Part shown: in pieces, positions 43,692 through 52,426 of the stretch
Position numbering within the stretch: the stretch's first letter is position 1
Layout of the letters: each line of letters opens with the position of its first letter
Assembly: GCA_946557785.1 (NCBI GenBank)
Contig: CAMNTH010000017.1
Location: forward strand, 1-64,000
Length of the DNA stretch: 64,000 bases
From: an uncultured Blautia sp.
GTDB taxonomy: Bacteria; Bacillota; Clostridia; Lachnospirales; Lachnospiraceae
Direction of reading: 5' to 3'
Notes under the pieces: model-generated
The model's input: only the letters and a program-made list of their open reading frames with translations
Database searches by the model: none
Told to the model about the DNA's origin: nothing
Position numbers and translations under genes: made by a program

Positions 43692-44843
43692 TTAACCTAT
43701 TACGATACCATCCTTGATTACCATCTTCAAGTTCAGATCTTTATCCAGCAGCACAACATCTCCTTTTTTCCCCGGTGTAATGGATCCATACATATCGTAT
43801 ACGCCCAGGGCTTTTGCGGGATTTGCAGAAGCACAGGCCACTGCGGTTTCAAGAGGAATGCCCATGGTTTTTACCGCAGTCCTCATACAGTCCATCAGAT
43901 TTGTAGCGGAACCGGCCAGTGCGCCATTGGAGGAAAGAGCCGCATAGTTTCCCACAACATCCACATCCAGACCGCCCAGGGTATAACGTCCGTCAGGCAT
44001 TCCTGTAGCACGCATACTGTCGCTGATCAGTATCATCCGATCCCCGCCCATCATTTTAAAGGCTGCCCGGACAACAGAGGGATGGATATGAATGCCGTCG
44101 CAGATAAGTTCCGCATTCACATGAGGGCTGTCGGACACTGCCCCTACTACGCCGGGAGCACGATGGGTAAATGCAGGCATCGCATTGTAAAGGTGGACTG
44201 CATGGACTGCCCCTGCGTCAAAGGCAGCTTTAGCAGTATCATAGTCCGCATTTGTATGGGCAAGGGATATATTCACCTTATCCTTCATCCTGCTGATAAA
44301 CTCCAGTGCATTTTCATTCCGTTCAGGTGCTATTCCCACAAATTTCACCAAACCCTCTGAAGCATCCAGGAATTTCCGGCATACCTCTTCGTCACAGGAA
44401 ATAATATTGTGCTCATCCTGTGCACCCTTTTTTTCAACACTGATAAATGGGCCTTCCATGTTCACACCAATGAGATCTGCACCCAACGGGTTCTCCTGGC
44501 CGGCCTTCTTTTTGTAAGATGCTGCCACTGCCAAAATTCCTGCAAGCTCATCCACAGGAAGAGTCATGGTCGCCGGGCAGATGGCAGTTACTCCTATAGA
44601 TGCTTCATATTTCGCAATCTCTTCTATAGCCTCTTTCGTCCCATCACAGAAATCATATCCTTTACATCCGTGAAAATGAAGATCAATCAGTCCCGGAATG
44701 GCGTAGCAGCCTTCCCCGTCAATCTCACAGTCAGGTGCATCCGAAGTCTTGCCTTCCTGTACAAATACCCCGTCTGCAATAGCAATTTCTCCATCTTGAA
44801 ATTTCTTTTCTTCTGTAAATACTTTTACATTTTTAATAATCAT
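43692..44843 (-). CDS. nagA: N-acetylglucosamine-6-phosphate deacetylase
   Basis: 383-residue amidohydrolase. The metal motif GLIDLHFHGCKGYDF is at about residues 52-66 and MEGPFIS at about 128. SLAHTNAD and AVHLYNAM carry metal/substrate His, LICDGIHIHP follows, and catalytic Asp is in LISDSMRATGM. The usual GAHD after the EGPF motif reads GAQD. It removes acetate from GlcNAc-6-P, giving GlcN-6-P, the last step encoded by this sialic-acid cluster. SD AAGGAG. No nagB is in the window, so deamination must be encoded elsewhere. Confidence 0.93.
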   Translation of the reverse strand: MIIKNVKVFTEEKKFQDGEIAIADGVFVQEGKTSDAPDCEIDGEGCYAIPGLIDLHFHGCKGYDFCDGTKEAIEEIAKYEASIGVTAICPATMTLPVDELAGILAVAASYKKKAGQENPLGADLIGVNMEGPFISVEKKGAQDEHNIISCDEEVCRKFLDASEGLVKFVGIAPERNENALEFISRMKDKVNISLAHTNADYDTAKAAFDAGAVHAVHLYNAMPAFTHRAPGVVGAVSDSPHVNAELICDGIHIHPSVVRAAFKMMGGDRMILISDSMRATGMPDGRYTLGGLDVDVVGNYAALSSNGALAGSATNLMDCMRTAVKTMGIPLETAVACASANPAKALGVYDMYGSITPGKKGDVVLLDKDLNLKMVIKDGIVIG

Positions 44844-44881
44844 CCATCTGTCTCCTTCCTTCCATTTTGTCCCGGTTTATT

Positions 44882-45721
44882 TTACTCCAGGCCAGCATCT
44901 CTTTTCAGGCCTTTCCCCAATGCCCAAAGGGTATTGTCATGAAGAATCTCCCTGGAAAATTTGTCCTGCTCCACATAACTGGAATATATGATATCCAGCA
45001 TAACCAGAATGGGAAACTGAGGAGAAATCACATTGCCATGATTCAGGTGGCGCAAAGATGGAAAAAGCACGACTTCATCACAAAAACGATCAAAAATCTC
45101 CCTGTTTTTTGCTGTCAGGAGCACCGTTTTTGCGCCTCTTTTGTTTGCTTCCCGCAGCATATACAATACCGCTTCCGTTTCCCCGCTGACACTGATTCCA
45201 AAAACCAGGCTCCGCTTATCCTGGAACACGGCCTGCATTCTCATAAGGTCTGAATCCTGAATGGAATCAATGTCTACGCCGATTCTCATAAACCTGTGCT
45301 CCATCTCCTCTGCTGCAAACCCGGAGCTTCCCTTTCCGCATACAAAAACACGCTCCGCCTGGTTCAGATATCTGTTGATCCTTGCAATCTGCGCCTCATC
45401 CAACAGACTATAGGTCTTATTCAGAAGCTCCTGATATGCATTCAGGATCATTCTCGTATTGCTGGTCATAGATTCTTCTTTTTCTACAAAGGTCTCCTCA
45501 TACTGGTAAACAAATTCCCGGTATCCTCTGTAGCCGCACTTCTTCGCAAAACGAGACAAAGAGGCTTCCGAAACATAAAGTCTTTCTGCAATCGCCTTTG
45601 CGGAGAAATCCACTTTCTTCCGGTTTCGTATAAAAAAGTCAGCAATATTCTTCTCTACCGTTGTAAAATTATCATAGTTTGATTCTATCATCGGTACTAC
45701 CGATTTCACATAGTACTCCAT
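44882..45721 (-). CDS. RpiR-family transcriptional regulator
   Basis: 279 residues: N-terminal helix-turn-helix (TTVEKNIADFFIRNRKKVDF, then AIAERLYVSEASLSRFAKKCG at about 42-62) and a C-terminal SIS domain (VFVCGKGSSGFAAEEMEHRF, then VFGISVSGETEAVLYMLREA) that binds sugar phosphates. In sialic-acid clusters of Firmicutes, RpiR-type regulators respond to ManNAc-6-P or GlcNAc-6-P; that is the likely effector here. It sits between the ROK kinase and nagA, so control may be autoregulatory. SD GAGGG. Confidence 0.9.
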   Translation of the reverse strand: MEYYVKSVVPMIESNYDNFTTVEKNIADFFIRNRKKVDFSAKAIAERLYVSEASLSRFAKKCGYRGYREFVYQYEETFVEKEESMTSNTRMILNAYQELLNKTYSLLDEAQIARINRYLNQAERVFVCGKGSSGFAAEEMEHRFMRIGVDIDSIQDSDLMRMQAVFQDKRSLVFGISVSGETEAVLYMLREANKRGAKTVLLTAKNREIFDRFCDEVVLFPSLRHLNHGNVISPQFPILVMLDIIYSSYVEQDKFSREILHDNTLWALGKGLKRDAGLE

Positions 45722-45746
45722 CTTTAGCGTCCCTCATCCGAATCCC

Positions 45747-46652
45747 TTATCTGGCATTCATCTCCTGCAGCTTCCGGCAATTGCAGAAATGATAAAAAGC
45801 ACCCAGCATTCCTGCGTCATTTCTATGCTTTGCAAATGCTATCCTTGTGCGGGAGGCAATGCTTGAGATCAAATATTTTTCTACTCCGTTCTCAATCCGT
45901 TGTTTCAGAAATTCCTCCTGTGCCATAATGCCGCCTCCAAGAACCACTATTTCCGGGTTGATCACATAGCAGATGTTGGCAATTCCAAGCCCCAGCACAT
46001 CGCACATTTCATCAATTGCACGGATACAAAGCCCATCCCCCTTTTTGGCTTCCTCAAAAATGTGGTAGCCGTTCCAGGTTTCCGCACTCTCGTTCTTCCA
46101 CTTTGCTACTTTTCTGGTGAGAATGCTGGCAGCTCCTAATGTCTGGAAGTCGCTTCCAAGCATATGCATATATCCTACCTCACAGGCGCTGCCGCTAAAG
46201 CCGTGGAACACTTCTCCATCCACAACAATGCTTCCGCCTATACCGGTTCCAATGGTAAGCATTAAGGATATTTTAGTTCCCATAGCAGTTCCCGATACCG
46301 CTTCCGCAAGCCCGGCACAGTTCACATCATTTTCTACCTCACAGGGAATATGAAATCTCTCTTCCAGCGTCCCTTTAAAATTAGTTCCTGTGTAGTTTGG
46401 GATCAGCGGCGCAGCGTGAAAAATCTCTCCCTTTTTGGTATCTACCATTCCAGCCGTAGATATACATATTCCGCTGATTTCTTCTGTTTCTGCAAAGTTT
46501 TCCGCAATCTCGATTACCTTTTTTAAGATAGAAGGCCCACCCTTATGGCTTTCTGTCTTCCTTTCACTGCGGCGCAGAATCTCTCCGTTTTCACTTATGA
46601 TCCCGTACTTCATCGCTGTGCCGCCAATATCTATACTTACATATTTTTTCAT
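45747..46652 (-). CDS. nanK: ROK-family kinase, probable N-acetylmannosamine kinase
   Basis: 301 residues. The phosphate-binding loop is MKKYVSIDIGGTAMKYGII, the catalytic Asp is in VENDVNCAGLAEA, and GTGIGGSIVVDGEVF precedes the active-site end. The Zn-binding Cys cluster of most ROK proteins is absent, and EIGH is EVGY, so it belongs to a zinc-free branch. It would phosphorylate ManNAc to ManNAc-6-P between NanA and NanE. The SD AAGGAG is far (15 nt) from this ATG and very close to an upstream GTG, so the exact start is uncertain. The symbol rests on context. Confidence 0.82.
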   Translation of the reverse strand: MKKYVSIDIGGTAMKYGIISENGEILRRSERKTESHKGGPSILKKVIEIAENFAETEEISGICISTAGMVDTKKGEIFHAAPLIPNYTGTNFKGTLEERFHIPCEVENDVNCAGLAEAVSGTAMGTKISLMLTIGTGIGGSIVVDGEVFHGFSGSACEVGYMHMLGSDFQTLGAASILTRKVAKWKNESAETWNGYHIFEEAKKGDGLCIRAIDEMCDVLGLGIANICYVINPEIVVLGGGIMAQEEFLKQRIENGVEKYLISSIASRTRIAFAKHRNDAGMLGAFYHFCNCRKLQEMNAR

Positions 46653-46695
46653 AACTAAGTACACTGTCTCCTTTTGACCCTGGTATAGCACGTCT

Positions 46696-46728
46696 AAAAG
46701 AGGCAAAACCTTTCCGTTTTGCCTCTTT
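46696..46728 (-). terminator. Intra-cluster hairpin between yhcH and the ROK gene
   Basis: AAAGAGGCAAAA and TTTTGCCTCTTT make a 12-bp perfect stem with a short loop, ending in TTTT on the minus strand. It can act as a partial terminator, giving less transcript of ROK-rpiR-nagA than of nanEA and the transporter. Confidence 0.65.
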
Positions 46729-46733
46729 GAAAT

Positions 46734-47186
46734 TTAAAGAATACGCACTTTAAAAATAGCTTTTTTAATCTTCATAGATTCTCCCGCTGCTACTGCCGTG
46801 CGATGTCCATCGCTTGGATAGCATATAAGAAAATCGCCGTTCTCCAAAATTACCGAGCTATTTTTCTCCCCATCCATAGGAAGGAAATCATCCTTCTCCA
46901 CGAATTCCTTAATCTCCATATTCTGAATAAAATTCAGGTCAATCTGCTCTGTACCGTTCAGCATCAGATGAACATCCAGATAATTCTTATGGGCTTCCCA
47001 GAACCGCGCTTCTGCCTTTACTGTGTCATATTCCACAATGTTCACAAATAAATGTTCACCGTCAATTTCATGGCTTCCCTTTTCAAATCCTGCAAGATCA
47101 TGGTCTTTGGCATATGCAAAGCATTCTTTTACCTTCTCTTCCAGAAAGGGATAGTCCTCCAGATTATGAATATTTCCAAATATCAT
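46734..47186 (-). CDS. nanQ: YhcH/NanQ-family protein, sialic acid anomerase candidate
   Basis: 150-residue cupin-like protein of the YhcH/YjgK/YiaL (EbgC-like) family. HKNYLDVHLMLNGTEQIDLN contains His and Glu ligands of a metal site, and the C-terminus FLICYPSDGHRTAVAAGES is also typical. Members in sialic-acid operons convert the alpha anomer of Neu5Ac to beta or open-chain forms so that the lyase works faster. Here it sits directly beside the transporter and lyase. SD AAGGAG. A hairpin follows its stop. Confidence 0.85.
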   Translation of the reverse strand: MIFGNIHNLEDYPFLEEKVKECFAYAKDHDLAGFEKGSHEIDGEHLFVNIVEYDTVKAEARFWEAHKNYLDVHLMLNGTEQIDLNFIQNMEIKEFVEKDDFLPMDGEKNSSVILENGDFLICYPSDGHRTAVAAGESMKIKKAIFKVRIL

Positions 47187-47204
47187 ACCCAGCTCTCCTT
47201 TGCA

Positions 47205-48710
47205 TTAATTCTTATAAACCGTTGTATTTGCTGCAGGTACGGACTTATCACCTTTTATCTTTCTCCAAATGATACTTGCAGGAACTCCAACTACCAGAGA
47301 CACTGCAATAGAGATCAGGGAGTAAGACCAGATAGATACCTGTCCTGCCGGTACGCCGTATTTGATATAAACCATCACGGCAGATGCTGCAATAAATGCC
47401 AGCGTAGCGCCAAAGGTATTTGCTACTTTTGTAAACGCACCCAGGATAAAGGTTCCAATCAGGATTCCAAGTACCAGTCCCATAAAACCATTGAACCATT
47501 CGTAGGCAGATTTTACTCCGCCATTGGCAAGAATCATGGATACGGCAATGGAGAAAATGCCAACAACCAGAGATACGTACTGTCCGATTTTTGTCTGTTT
47601 TTCAAAGCTCAGCTCCTTCTTAGACAGGCGGGCCTGGATGTCCAGAGTCCAGCTTGCAGCTACGGAGTTTAATCCTGTAGACAGTGTAGACTGGGCTGCC
47701 GCATAAATCGCTGCCAGAAGAAGTCCTGTAATACCTACCGGAAGTTCAAAGGCAATATAGGATGCAAAGATCTGATCCTGTGCTGCTGCAGGCGGCAGGG
47801 TATTCTGCTGATAAAATACATAAAGTCCGGTACCGATCAGATAGAATACAGTAGCAATGAAAATAGAAAGCCCGCCATTAGCCAGCATCATTTTATTCAG
47901 CTTCTTTGTATCAGTCGTGGTGGTAAAACGCTGTACAATATCCTGGCTGGATACATAAGAACCCATGGTATTAAATCCAGCGCCCACAATCATAATAAAT
48001 ACACTGTCTCTTAAAATATTTGCATCAAATATCGGCTGATCCTGAGCCAGGAATTTATGCTCCTGTGCAAATGCATTAAAGATCGCACCGATTCCTCCGT
48101 CAAGGTGTGACAAAAGGAATACCAGGGCAAATGTCACGCCGATCAAAAGCACGGAACCCTGAATAAAATCAGTCCAAAGTACGGACTTCAAGCCTCCTGT
48201 ATAGGAGTAAATAATTGCTATCACACCCATGATGATAATCAGTACATTCACATTAATCCCTGTCAGGCTTCCCAGTACCATGCAAGGCAGATACATGATA
48301 ATGGACATACGTCCTACCTGATAGATAATAAACATCACTGCTCCCAGAACACGCAGGCCTTTGCTTCCGAATCTAAGTTCCAGGTAGTGATAAGCTGTAT
48401 CAATATCCAGCTTACTGTAAATGGGCAGGAAGAACTTGATGGTAAGGGGGATTGCCAGCAGCATTCCAAGCTGTGCAAACCACATAATCCATGTTCCTGC
48501 ATATGAATTTCCTGCCAGAGACAGGAATGAAATCGGACTCAGCAAAGTTGCAAAGATGGATACGGAGGTTACCCACCACGGCACAGTTCCATCCCCTTTA
48601 AAGTATTCTTTTCCCTTCATTTCCCTCTTGGCAAAATGAAGGCCGGCAAGCAATACCGCTGCCAGATATACAATCAAAATAACTAAGTCAATAACGGTAA
48701 ATCCCTGCAT
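47205..48710 (-). CDS. Sodium:solute symporter, probable sialic acid transporter
   Basis: 501 residues and 13 hydrophobic segments of the SSS family. GDGTVPWWVTSVSIFATLLS and SFLSLAGNSYAGTW near the start carry the conserved sodium-site region. YTGGLKSVLWTDFIQGSVL and AAQSTLSTGLNSVAASWTLD are family signatures. SSS proteins such as NanT of Clostridium and Staphylococcus import Neu5Ac with Na+. The place between nanA and yhcH supports that substrate. SD AGGAGG. The 28-bp and 18-bp gaps point to one transcript. Confidence 0.9.
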   Translation of the reverse strand: MQGFTVIDLVILIVYLAAVLLAGLHFAKREMKGKEYFKGDGTVPWWVTSVSIFATLLSPISFLSLAGNSYAGTWIMWFAQLGMLLAIPLTIKFFLPIYSKLDIDTAYHYLELRFGSKGLRVLGAVMFIIYQVGRMSIIMYLPCMVLGSLTGINVNVLIIIMGVIAIIYSYTGGLKSVLWTDFIQGSVLLIGVTFALVFLLSHLDGGIGAIFNAFAQEHKFLAQDQPIFDANILRDSVFIMIVGAGFNTMGSYVSSQDIVQRFTTTTDTKKLNKMMLANGGLSIFIATVFYLIGTGLYVFYQQNTLPPAAAQDQIFASYIAFELPVGITGLLLAAIYAAAQSTLSTGLNSVAASWTLDIQARLSKKELSFEKQTKIGQYVSLVVGIFSIAVSMILANGGVKSAYEWFNGFMGLVLGILIGTFILGAFTKVANTFGATLAFIAASAVMVYIKYGVPAGQVSIWSYSLISIAVSLVVGVPASIIWRKIKGDKSVPAANTTVYKN

Positions 48711-48738
48711 TCCTCTTTCCTCCTAGTATTTTCTGCTA

Positions 48739-49656
48739 TTACAGATATTTCTCTTTTGCATCACGGATCATTTTTGCGGCTTCCTCTACAATGGCCATAT
48801 CAGCCTCTGTTAAAGCAGGCAGCGGCTTTCTGACTCCCCCCAGCTCAAGATTTTCATTGATCTTAAGGATTGCCTTGATCACACCATACATATTTCCATG
48901 TGCGGAACACATTTTGTAGATGATCGCATCTGCTGCATACTGGATCTCTCTTGCTTTTCCCAGTTCATTTGCTCTCACATACTCATCCATTTTCAGGAAA
49001 AGCTCCGGCATAACACCGTAGGTTCCGCCAATAGCTCCCTCTGCGCCAATGACACGTCCGCTGATAAACTGTTCGTCCGGTCCATTAAAGATCACATAAT
49101 CTTCTCCAGCCTCTGCTTTAAACATCTGAATATCCTGTACAGGCATGGAAGAGTTTTTCACGCCGATCACTCTCGGGTTCTTTCTCATCTGCGCAAACAG
49201 ATTCATGGTAAGGGCAACTCCTGCAAGCTGCGGAATGTTGTAAATAACAAAATCCGTATTTGGAGCAGCTGAGCTGATATCATTCCAGTACTGTGCGATT
49301 GCATGCTCAGGCAGACGGAAGTAAATAGGAGGGATTGCAGCGATTGCATCTACCCCAAGGCTCTCTGCATGACGGGCAAGCTCCATACTGTCTTTTGTAT
49401 TGTTGCATGCCACATGTGCGATTACAGTCAGTTTTCCCTGCGCAGCTTTCATAACATTTTCCAGAACGATTTTTTTGTCTTCCACGCTCTGATAGATACA
49501 TTCTCCGGAAGAACCGTTTACATATACGCCCTTAACGCCTTTTTCTACAAAATATCCGGTCAGAGCCTGCACACCTTCAGGACTGATATTTCCCTCTTCA
49601 TCATAGCATGCATAAAATGCAGGGATAACACCTTTGTACTTTTCAAGATTCCTCAT
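48739..49656 (-). CDS. nanA: N-acetylneuraminate lyase
   Basis: 305-residue class I aldolase of the DapA/NanA group. VNGSSGECIYQS is the carboxylate-binding GxxGE loop (about residue 47), FVIYNIPQLAGV carries the catalytic Tyr, and IGVKNSSMPVQD carries the Schiff-base Lys (about 165). It cleaves Neu5Ac to ManNAc and pyruvate. DapA is unlikely because the gene lies inside the nan cluster and has the NanA-type SSMPVQD after the Lys. SD AAGGAG. Confidence 0.93.
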   Translation of the reverse strand: MRNLEKYKGVIPAFYACYDEEGNISPEGVQALTGYFVEKGVKGVYVNGSSGECIYQSVEDKKIVLENVMKAAQGKLTVIAHVACNNTKDSMELARHAESLGVDAIAAIPPIYFRLPEHAIAQYWNDISSAAPNTDFVIYNIPQLAGVALTMNLFAQMRKNPRVIGVKNSSMPVQDIQMFKAEAGEDYVIFNGPDEQFISGRVIGAEGAIGGTYGVMPELFLKMDEYVRANELGKAREIQYAADAIIYKMCSAHGNMYGVIKAILKINENLELGGVRKPLPALTEADMAIVEEAAKMIRDAKEKYL

Positions 49657-49732
49657 GATACTTCTCCTTTTCTTTAAAAATTAGTTAATAGGTTTTATGT
49701 CAGGTTTATTATGTCCTTATTTGTCCAATGTC

Positions 49733-50425
49733 TTATTTATCAAGTGCCTCTGCAAATGATTTTGTGATCAGCTGCGGCCGTGTGATAATTGAACCTACCA
49801 CAACGCTGAAGGCTCCCAGCTCAATAACCCGTCTCGCTTTTTCCGGGGTGTTAATATTACCCTCTGCAATAACCCTGTTTTTTGCTCCTGCAATGATCTT
49901 TCTCAGTATCTCAAAATCATTAGCCTCAATCTTATTGCCTTCGCTCTGCTTGGTATACCCCACCATGGTTGTCCCAATAAAATCAAAGCCCAGCTCGTCT
50001 GCATGAAGCGCTTCTTCCACTGTGGAACAGTCTGCCATCCAAAGCTGCTCCGGATATTTTTCTTTGATCTGTTTGAAGAAATCGTCCAATGCTACATTTC
50101 CGGGGCGAAGCCTTCCTGTAGCATCAACAGCAATGATCTCCGGCTTTACTTTCATCAGTTCCTCTACTTCCTTCATTGTTGGTGTAATATAGACTTCACT
50201 GCCTGCATAGTCTCTTTTCACAATCCCAATCACCGGAAGGTCTACCTGTGTCTGAATCTCTGCAATATCTTCCTTCGTGTTTGCACGAATGCCTGCTGCT
50301 CCGCCCATTTTTGCAGCTACGGCCATTCTTCCCATAATAAAGGATGAATGCAGCGGTTCGTGTGGCAGTGCCTGGCAGGATACGATCAGCTTTCCCTGCA
50401 GATTTTCTATTGTTTTCTGTGTCAT
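49733..50425 (-). CDS. nanE: N-acetylmannosamine-6-phosphate 2-epimerase
   Basis: 230-residue TIM-barrel enzyme from ATG 50425 (SD AAGGAGG, 9 nt). [20 protein letters not shown] opens the protein. [20 protein letters not shown] holds the catalytic Lys, and [20 protein letters not shown] the catalytic Glu region and phosphate site. It turns ManNAc-6-P into GlcNAc-6-P. It is the first gene of the cluster, just after a promoter and an operator-like palindrome. An upstream extension of 10 codons in frame is not supported by an SD. Confidence 0.94.
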   Translation of the reverse strand: MTQKTIENLQGKLIVSCQALPHEPLHSSFIMGRMAVAAKMGGAAGIRANTKEDIAEIQTQVDLPVIGIVKRDYAGSEVYITPTMKEVEELMKVKPEIIAVDATGRLRPGNVALDDFFKQIKEKYPEQLWMADCSTVEEALHADELGFDFIGTTMVGYTKQSEGNKIEANDFEILRKIIAGAKNRVIAEGNINTPEKARRVIELGAFSVVVGSIITRPQLITKSFAEALDK

Positions 50426-50453
50426 CCGTTTTTCCCTCCTTTTCTTGAAGCCC

Positions 50454-50481
50454 ATTATATTCTTTCTGATTTTATTTTCAA
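50454..50481 (-). promoter_or_regulatory. Promoter of the nan cluster
   Basis: On the minus strand TTGAAA (50476-50481), 16 bp and TATAAT (50454-50459). A start near 50447 leaves a leader of about 20 nt with the SD of nanE. Confidence 0.6.
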
Positions 50482-50497
50482 TAGTTTATAACCTCTT

Positions 50498-50511
50498 TGA
50501 AAGTTCTTTCA
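50498..50511. promoter_or_regulatory. Operator-like palindrome upstream of nanE promoter
   Basis: TGAAAG-TT-CTTTCA is a perfect 6+6 inverted repeat with a 2-bp centre, 17 bp upstream of the -35. RpiR-family regulators commonly bind short A/T-rich palindromes, and an RpiR gene lies in the cluster. Its place upstream of the -35 fits activation or looping repression. The binding protein is inferred. Confidence 0.45.
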
Positions 50512-50638
50512 GTCTTTTGTAAACAGCACTGGCACGTCCGTAAAAGTTTCCTACATTTTATTAGTAGTTTTGCACAAAACATTGTTCTTTCTTTCCAACC
50601 CTGAAAGTATATTCTGTTCTTTGTAGGGAATTTTATAA

Positions 50639-50667
50639 TTGACAAATTTCATCCCCTATGGTATTCT
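50639..50667 (+). promoter_or_regulatory. Promoter of the glycine-riboswitch transcript
   Basis: TTGACA (50639-50644), 17 bp, TATTCT (50662-50667), just upstream of the aptamer. Confidence 0.7.
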
Positions 50668-50699
50668 AAGTCCGCATTCGATGAAACCTCTTGAATCCT

Positions 50700-50808
50700 G
50701 CATCTGCAGGAAACTGGCGGCGGAGAATACTCTGGAAAAACTCATGAATGAGTACCGAAGGTGTAAGGCTCTTTGAGGCTGAATCTCTCAGGTAAAGGAG
50801 ACAGAGCT
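50700..50808 (+). ncRNA. Glycine riboswitch (single complete aptamer)
   Basis: GGCGGAGAATACTCTGG, TACCGAAGGTGTAAG and TCTCTCAGGTAAAGGAGACAG match, in order, the GGAGAG, CACCGAAGGGGCAA and CTCTCAGGCAAAAGGACAGAG blocks of the glycine riboswitch. Only one full aptamer is seen; a partial second stem may lie at 50670-50715. It precedes a sodium:alanine/glycine symporter gene, a common arrangement in Firmicutes. Glycine binding should alter folding of the hairpin at 50816-50838. Confidence 0.88.
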
Positions 50809-50815
50809 TTTATAT

Positions 50816-50838
50816 CCCCATTGTTTTGGGGTATTTTT
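50816..50838 (+). terminator. Expression-platform hairpin of the glycine riboswitch
   Basis: CCCCA and TGGGG make a short stem followed by TATTTTTCCTTTTG. The stem is brief, so it is a probable rather than certain terminator. Confidence 0.5.
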
Positions 50839-50931
50839 CCTTTTGTCTTTTCTCATGATTGTTGGATTTTTCAGAGCAGCGAATGACTCGCTGCTTTTTC
50901 TATTTTTTAATCAAACAAGGAGAGATAAAAA

Positions 50932-52326
50932 ATGTCTGAAATACTTTTACCCATTGTACAAACCATCAATAGCTATCTTTCTGATTACATCCTCTTTATT
51001 ATGCTTATCGCAGTTGGCCTTTGGTATTCCATCAAGACTCACTTCGTACAGATCCGCTGTTTCGGGGAAGGTATGCGCCGGGTATTCGGCAGTCTGACCC
51101 TGCGGGGCAAAAAACAGTCCAGCGGAATGAGTTCTTTCCAGGCTCTGGCAACTGCCATTGCTGCCCAGGTTGGTACAGGCAACATTGTAGGTGCGTCCGG
51201 CGCAATCCTCGCAGGCGGCCCCGGCGCAATTTTCTGGATGTGGGTGATTGCTTTCTTCGGCATGGCAACCATTTACGCAGAGGCTACCCTGGCTCAGGAA
51301 ACCCGCATAGTAAACAAAGACGGTTCTATCAAGGGAGGCCCTGTTTATTATATTACTACTGCTTTTAAAGGAAACCTTGGAAAATCCCTGGCAGGATTTT
51401 TTGCCATTGCCATTACGCTGGCTCTTGGATTCTTCGGCTGTATGGTACAGTCCAATTCCATCGGCTCCACCTGCCAAACTGCTTTTGGCATTCCTTCCTG
51501 GGTAATCGGCGTGATTCTGGTCACCATCTGCGGATTCATTTTTCTTGGCGGTATCCAGCGTCTGGCTTCCGTTACGGAGAAAGTTGTTCCCATTATGGCA
51601 TCTATCTTTTTGCTGGGAGGCCTGATTCTTTTAATCGCACGTATTAAGTATATCCCTGCAACCTTTGGCATGATCTTTAAATATGCATTCCAGCCTCAGG
51701 CCATCATCGGCGGCGGTGTGGGCGCTGCCCTGAAGATCGCCCTCACCCAGGGTGCAAAACGGGGATTGTTTTCCAATGAAGCAGGTATGGGCTCCACTCC
51801 CCATGCACATGCACTGGCAAATGTAAAAACTCCTCATGAACAGGGCTGTGTAGCTATGATCGGTGTATTTATTGATACCTTCGTGGTACTTACCTTAAAT
51901 GCCCTGGTTGTTATTTCCACCCTCTATACAAGCGATGGCATCCTGGCAAATGGCTACAATGAAGCTGCTATGGCAGCAGTAAACAAAGCCAACCTAACCC
52001 AGACTGCCTTCGGTACTGTATTCGGTGAGCAGTTCGGCGCCATGTTCGTAGCAATCACATTATTTTTCTTTGCATTTTCCACCATTCTTGGCTGGAATCT
52101 GTTTGGAAAGATAAATGTGGCTTACCTGTTTGGGGAAAAATCCACTACTATATATACCATCATTGCACTGGTGTTTATTTTCCTTGGAACTTTGGCTTCC
52201 AACGACCTGGTTTGGGAACTTTCCGATATGTTTAACAACCTGATGGTAATCCCCAATGCCCTGGCTTTATTTGCACTGACAAAAATGGTAACCGGCGCTA
52301 TGAAACGTGCAGGAAAAATAAAATAA
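50932..52326 (+). CDS. alsT: Sodium:alanine/glycine symporter (AGCS family)
   Basis: 464 residues with about 11 membrane helices. GLWYSIKTHFVQIRCFGEGM near the start and SFQALATAIAAQVGTGNIVG (Na+ and substrate site in helix 1 of the AGCS fold) are family hallmarks. GAKRGLFSNEAGMGSTPHAH is the AGCS signature. It imports glycine or alanine with Na+. The riboswitch upstream points to glycine as the controlling ligand. SD AAGGAG. A terminator follows the stop. Confidence 0.95.
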   Translation: MSEILLPIVQTINSYLSDYILFIMLIAVGLWYSIKTHFVQIRCFGEGMRRVFGSLTLRGKKQSSGMSSFQALATAIAAQVGTGNIVGASGAILAGGPGAIFWMWVIAFFGMATIYAEATLAQETRIVNKDGSIKGGPVYYITTAFKGNLGKSLAGFFAIAITLALGFFGCMVQSNSIGSTCQTAFGIPSWVIGVILVTICGFIFLGGIQRLASVTEKVVPIMASIFLLGGLILLIARIKYIPATFGMIFKYAFQPQAIIGGGVGAALKIALTQGAKRGLFSNEAGMGSTPHAHALANVKTPHEQGCVAMIGVFIDTFVVLTLNALVVISTLYTSDGILANGYNEAAMAAVNKANLTQTAFGTVFGEQFGAMFVAITLFFFAFSTILGWNLFGKINVAYLFGEKSTTIYTIIALVFIFLGTLASNDLVWELSDMFNNLMVIPNALALFALTKMVTGAMKRAGKIK

Positions 52327-52351
52327 TCAACAAACAATGCTGCGGCATGAC

Positions 52352-52390
52352 ACAGGGCGTGGAATCCTTAATTCCCCGCCCTGTATTTTA
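52352..52390 (+). terminator. Terminator after alsT
   Basis: ACAGGGCG-GGAA and TTCC-CGCCCTGT form a 12-pair stem with one mismatch per side (52352-52384), then ATTTTATCTTTT. Confidence 0.8.
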
Positions 52391-52426
52391 TCTTTTATAC
52401 TTATCATTTATAATTGTTGTAAAGTC

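Noticed and set aside
33165..46684. A 14-base match CCTTTTGACCCTGG near 33242 and 46671, considered as two copies of a repeat element
   Set aside because: Matches of this length are expected by chance within 64 kb, and the second site has no partner arm or similar flanks.
48739..49656. 4-hydroxy-tetrahydrodipicolinate synthase (DapA)
   Set aside because: Gene context and the sequence after the Schiff-base Lys favour N-acetylneuraminate lyase.
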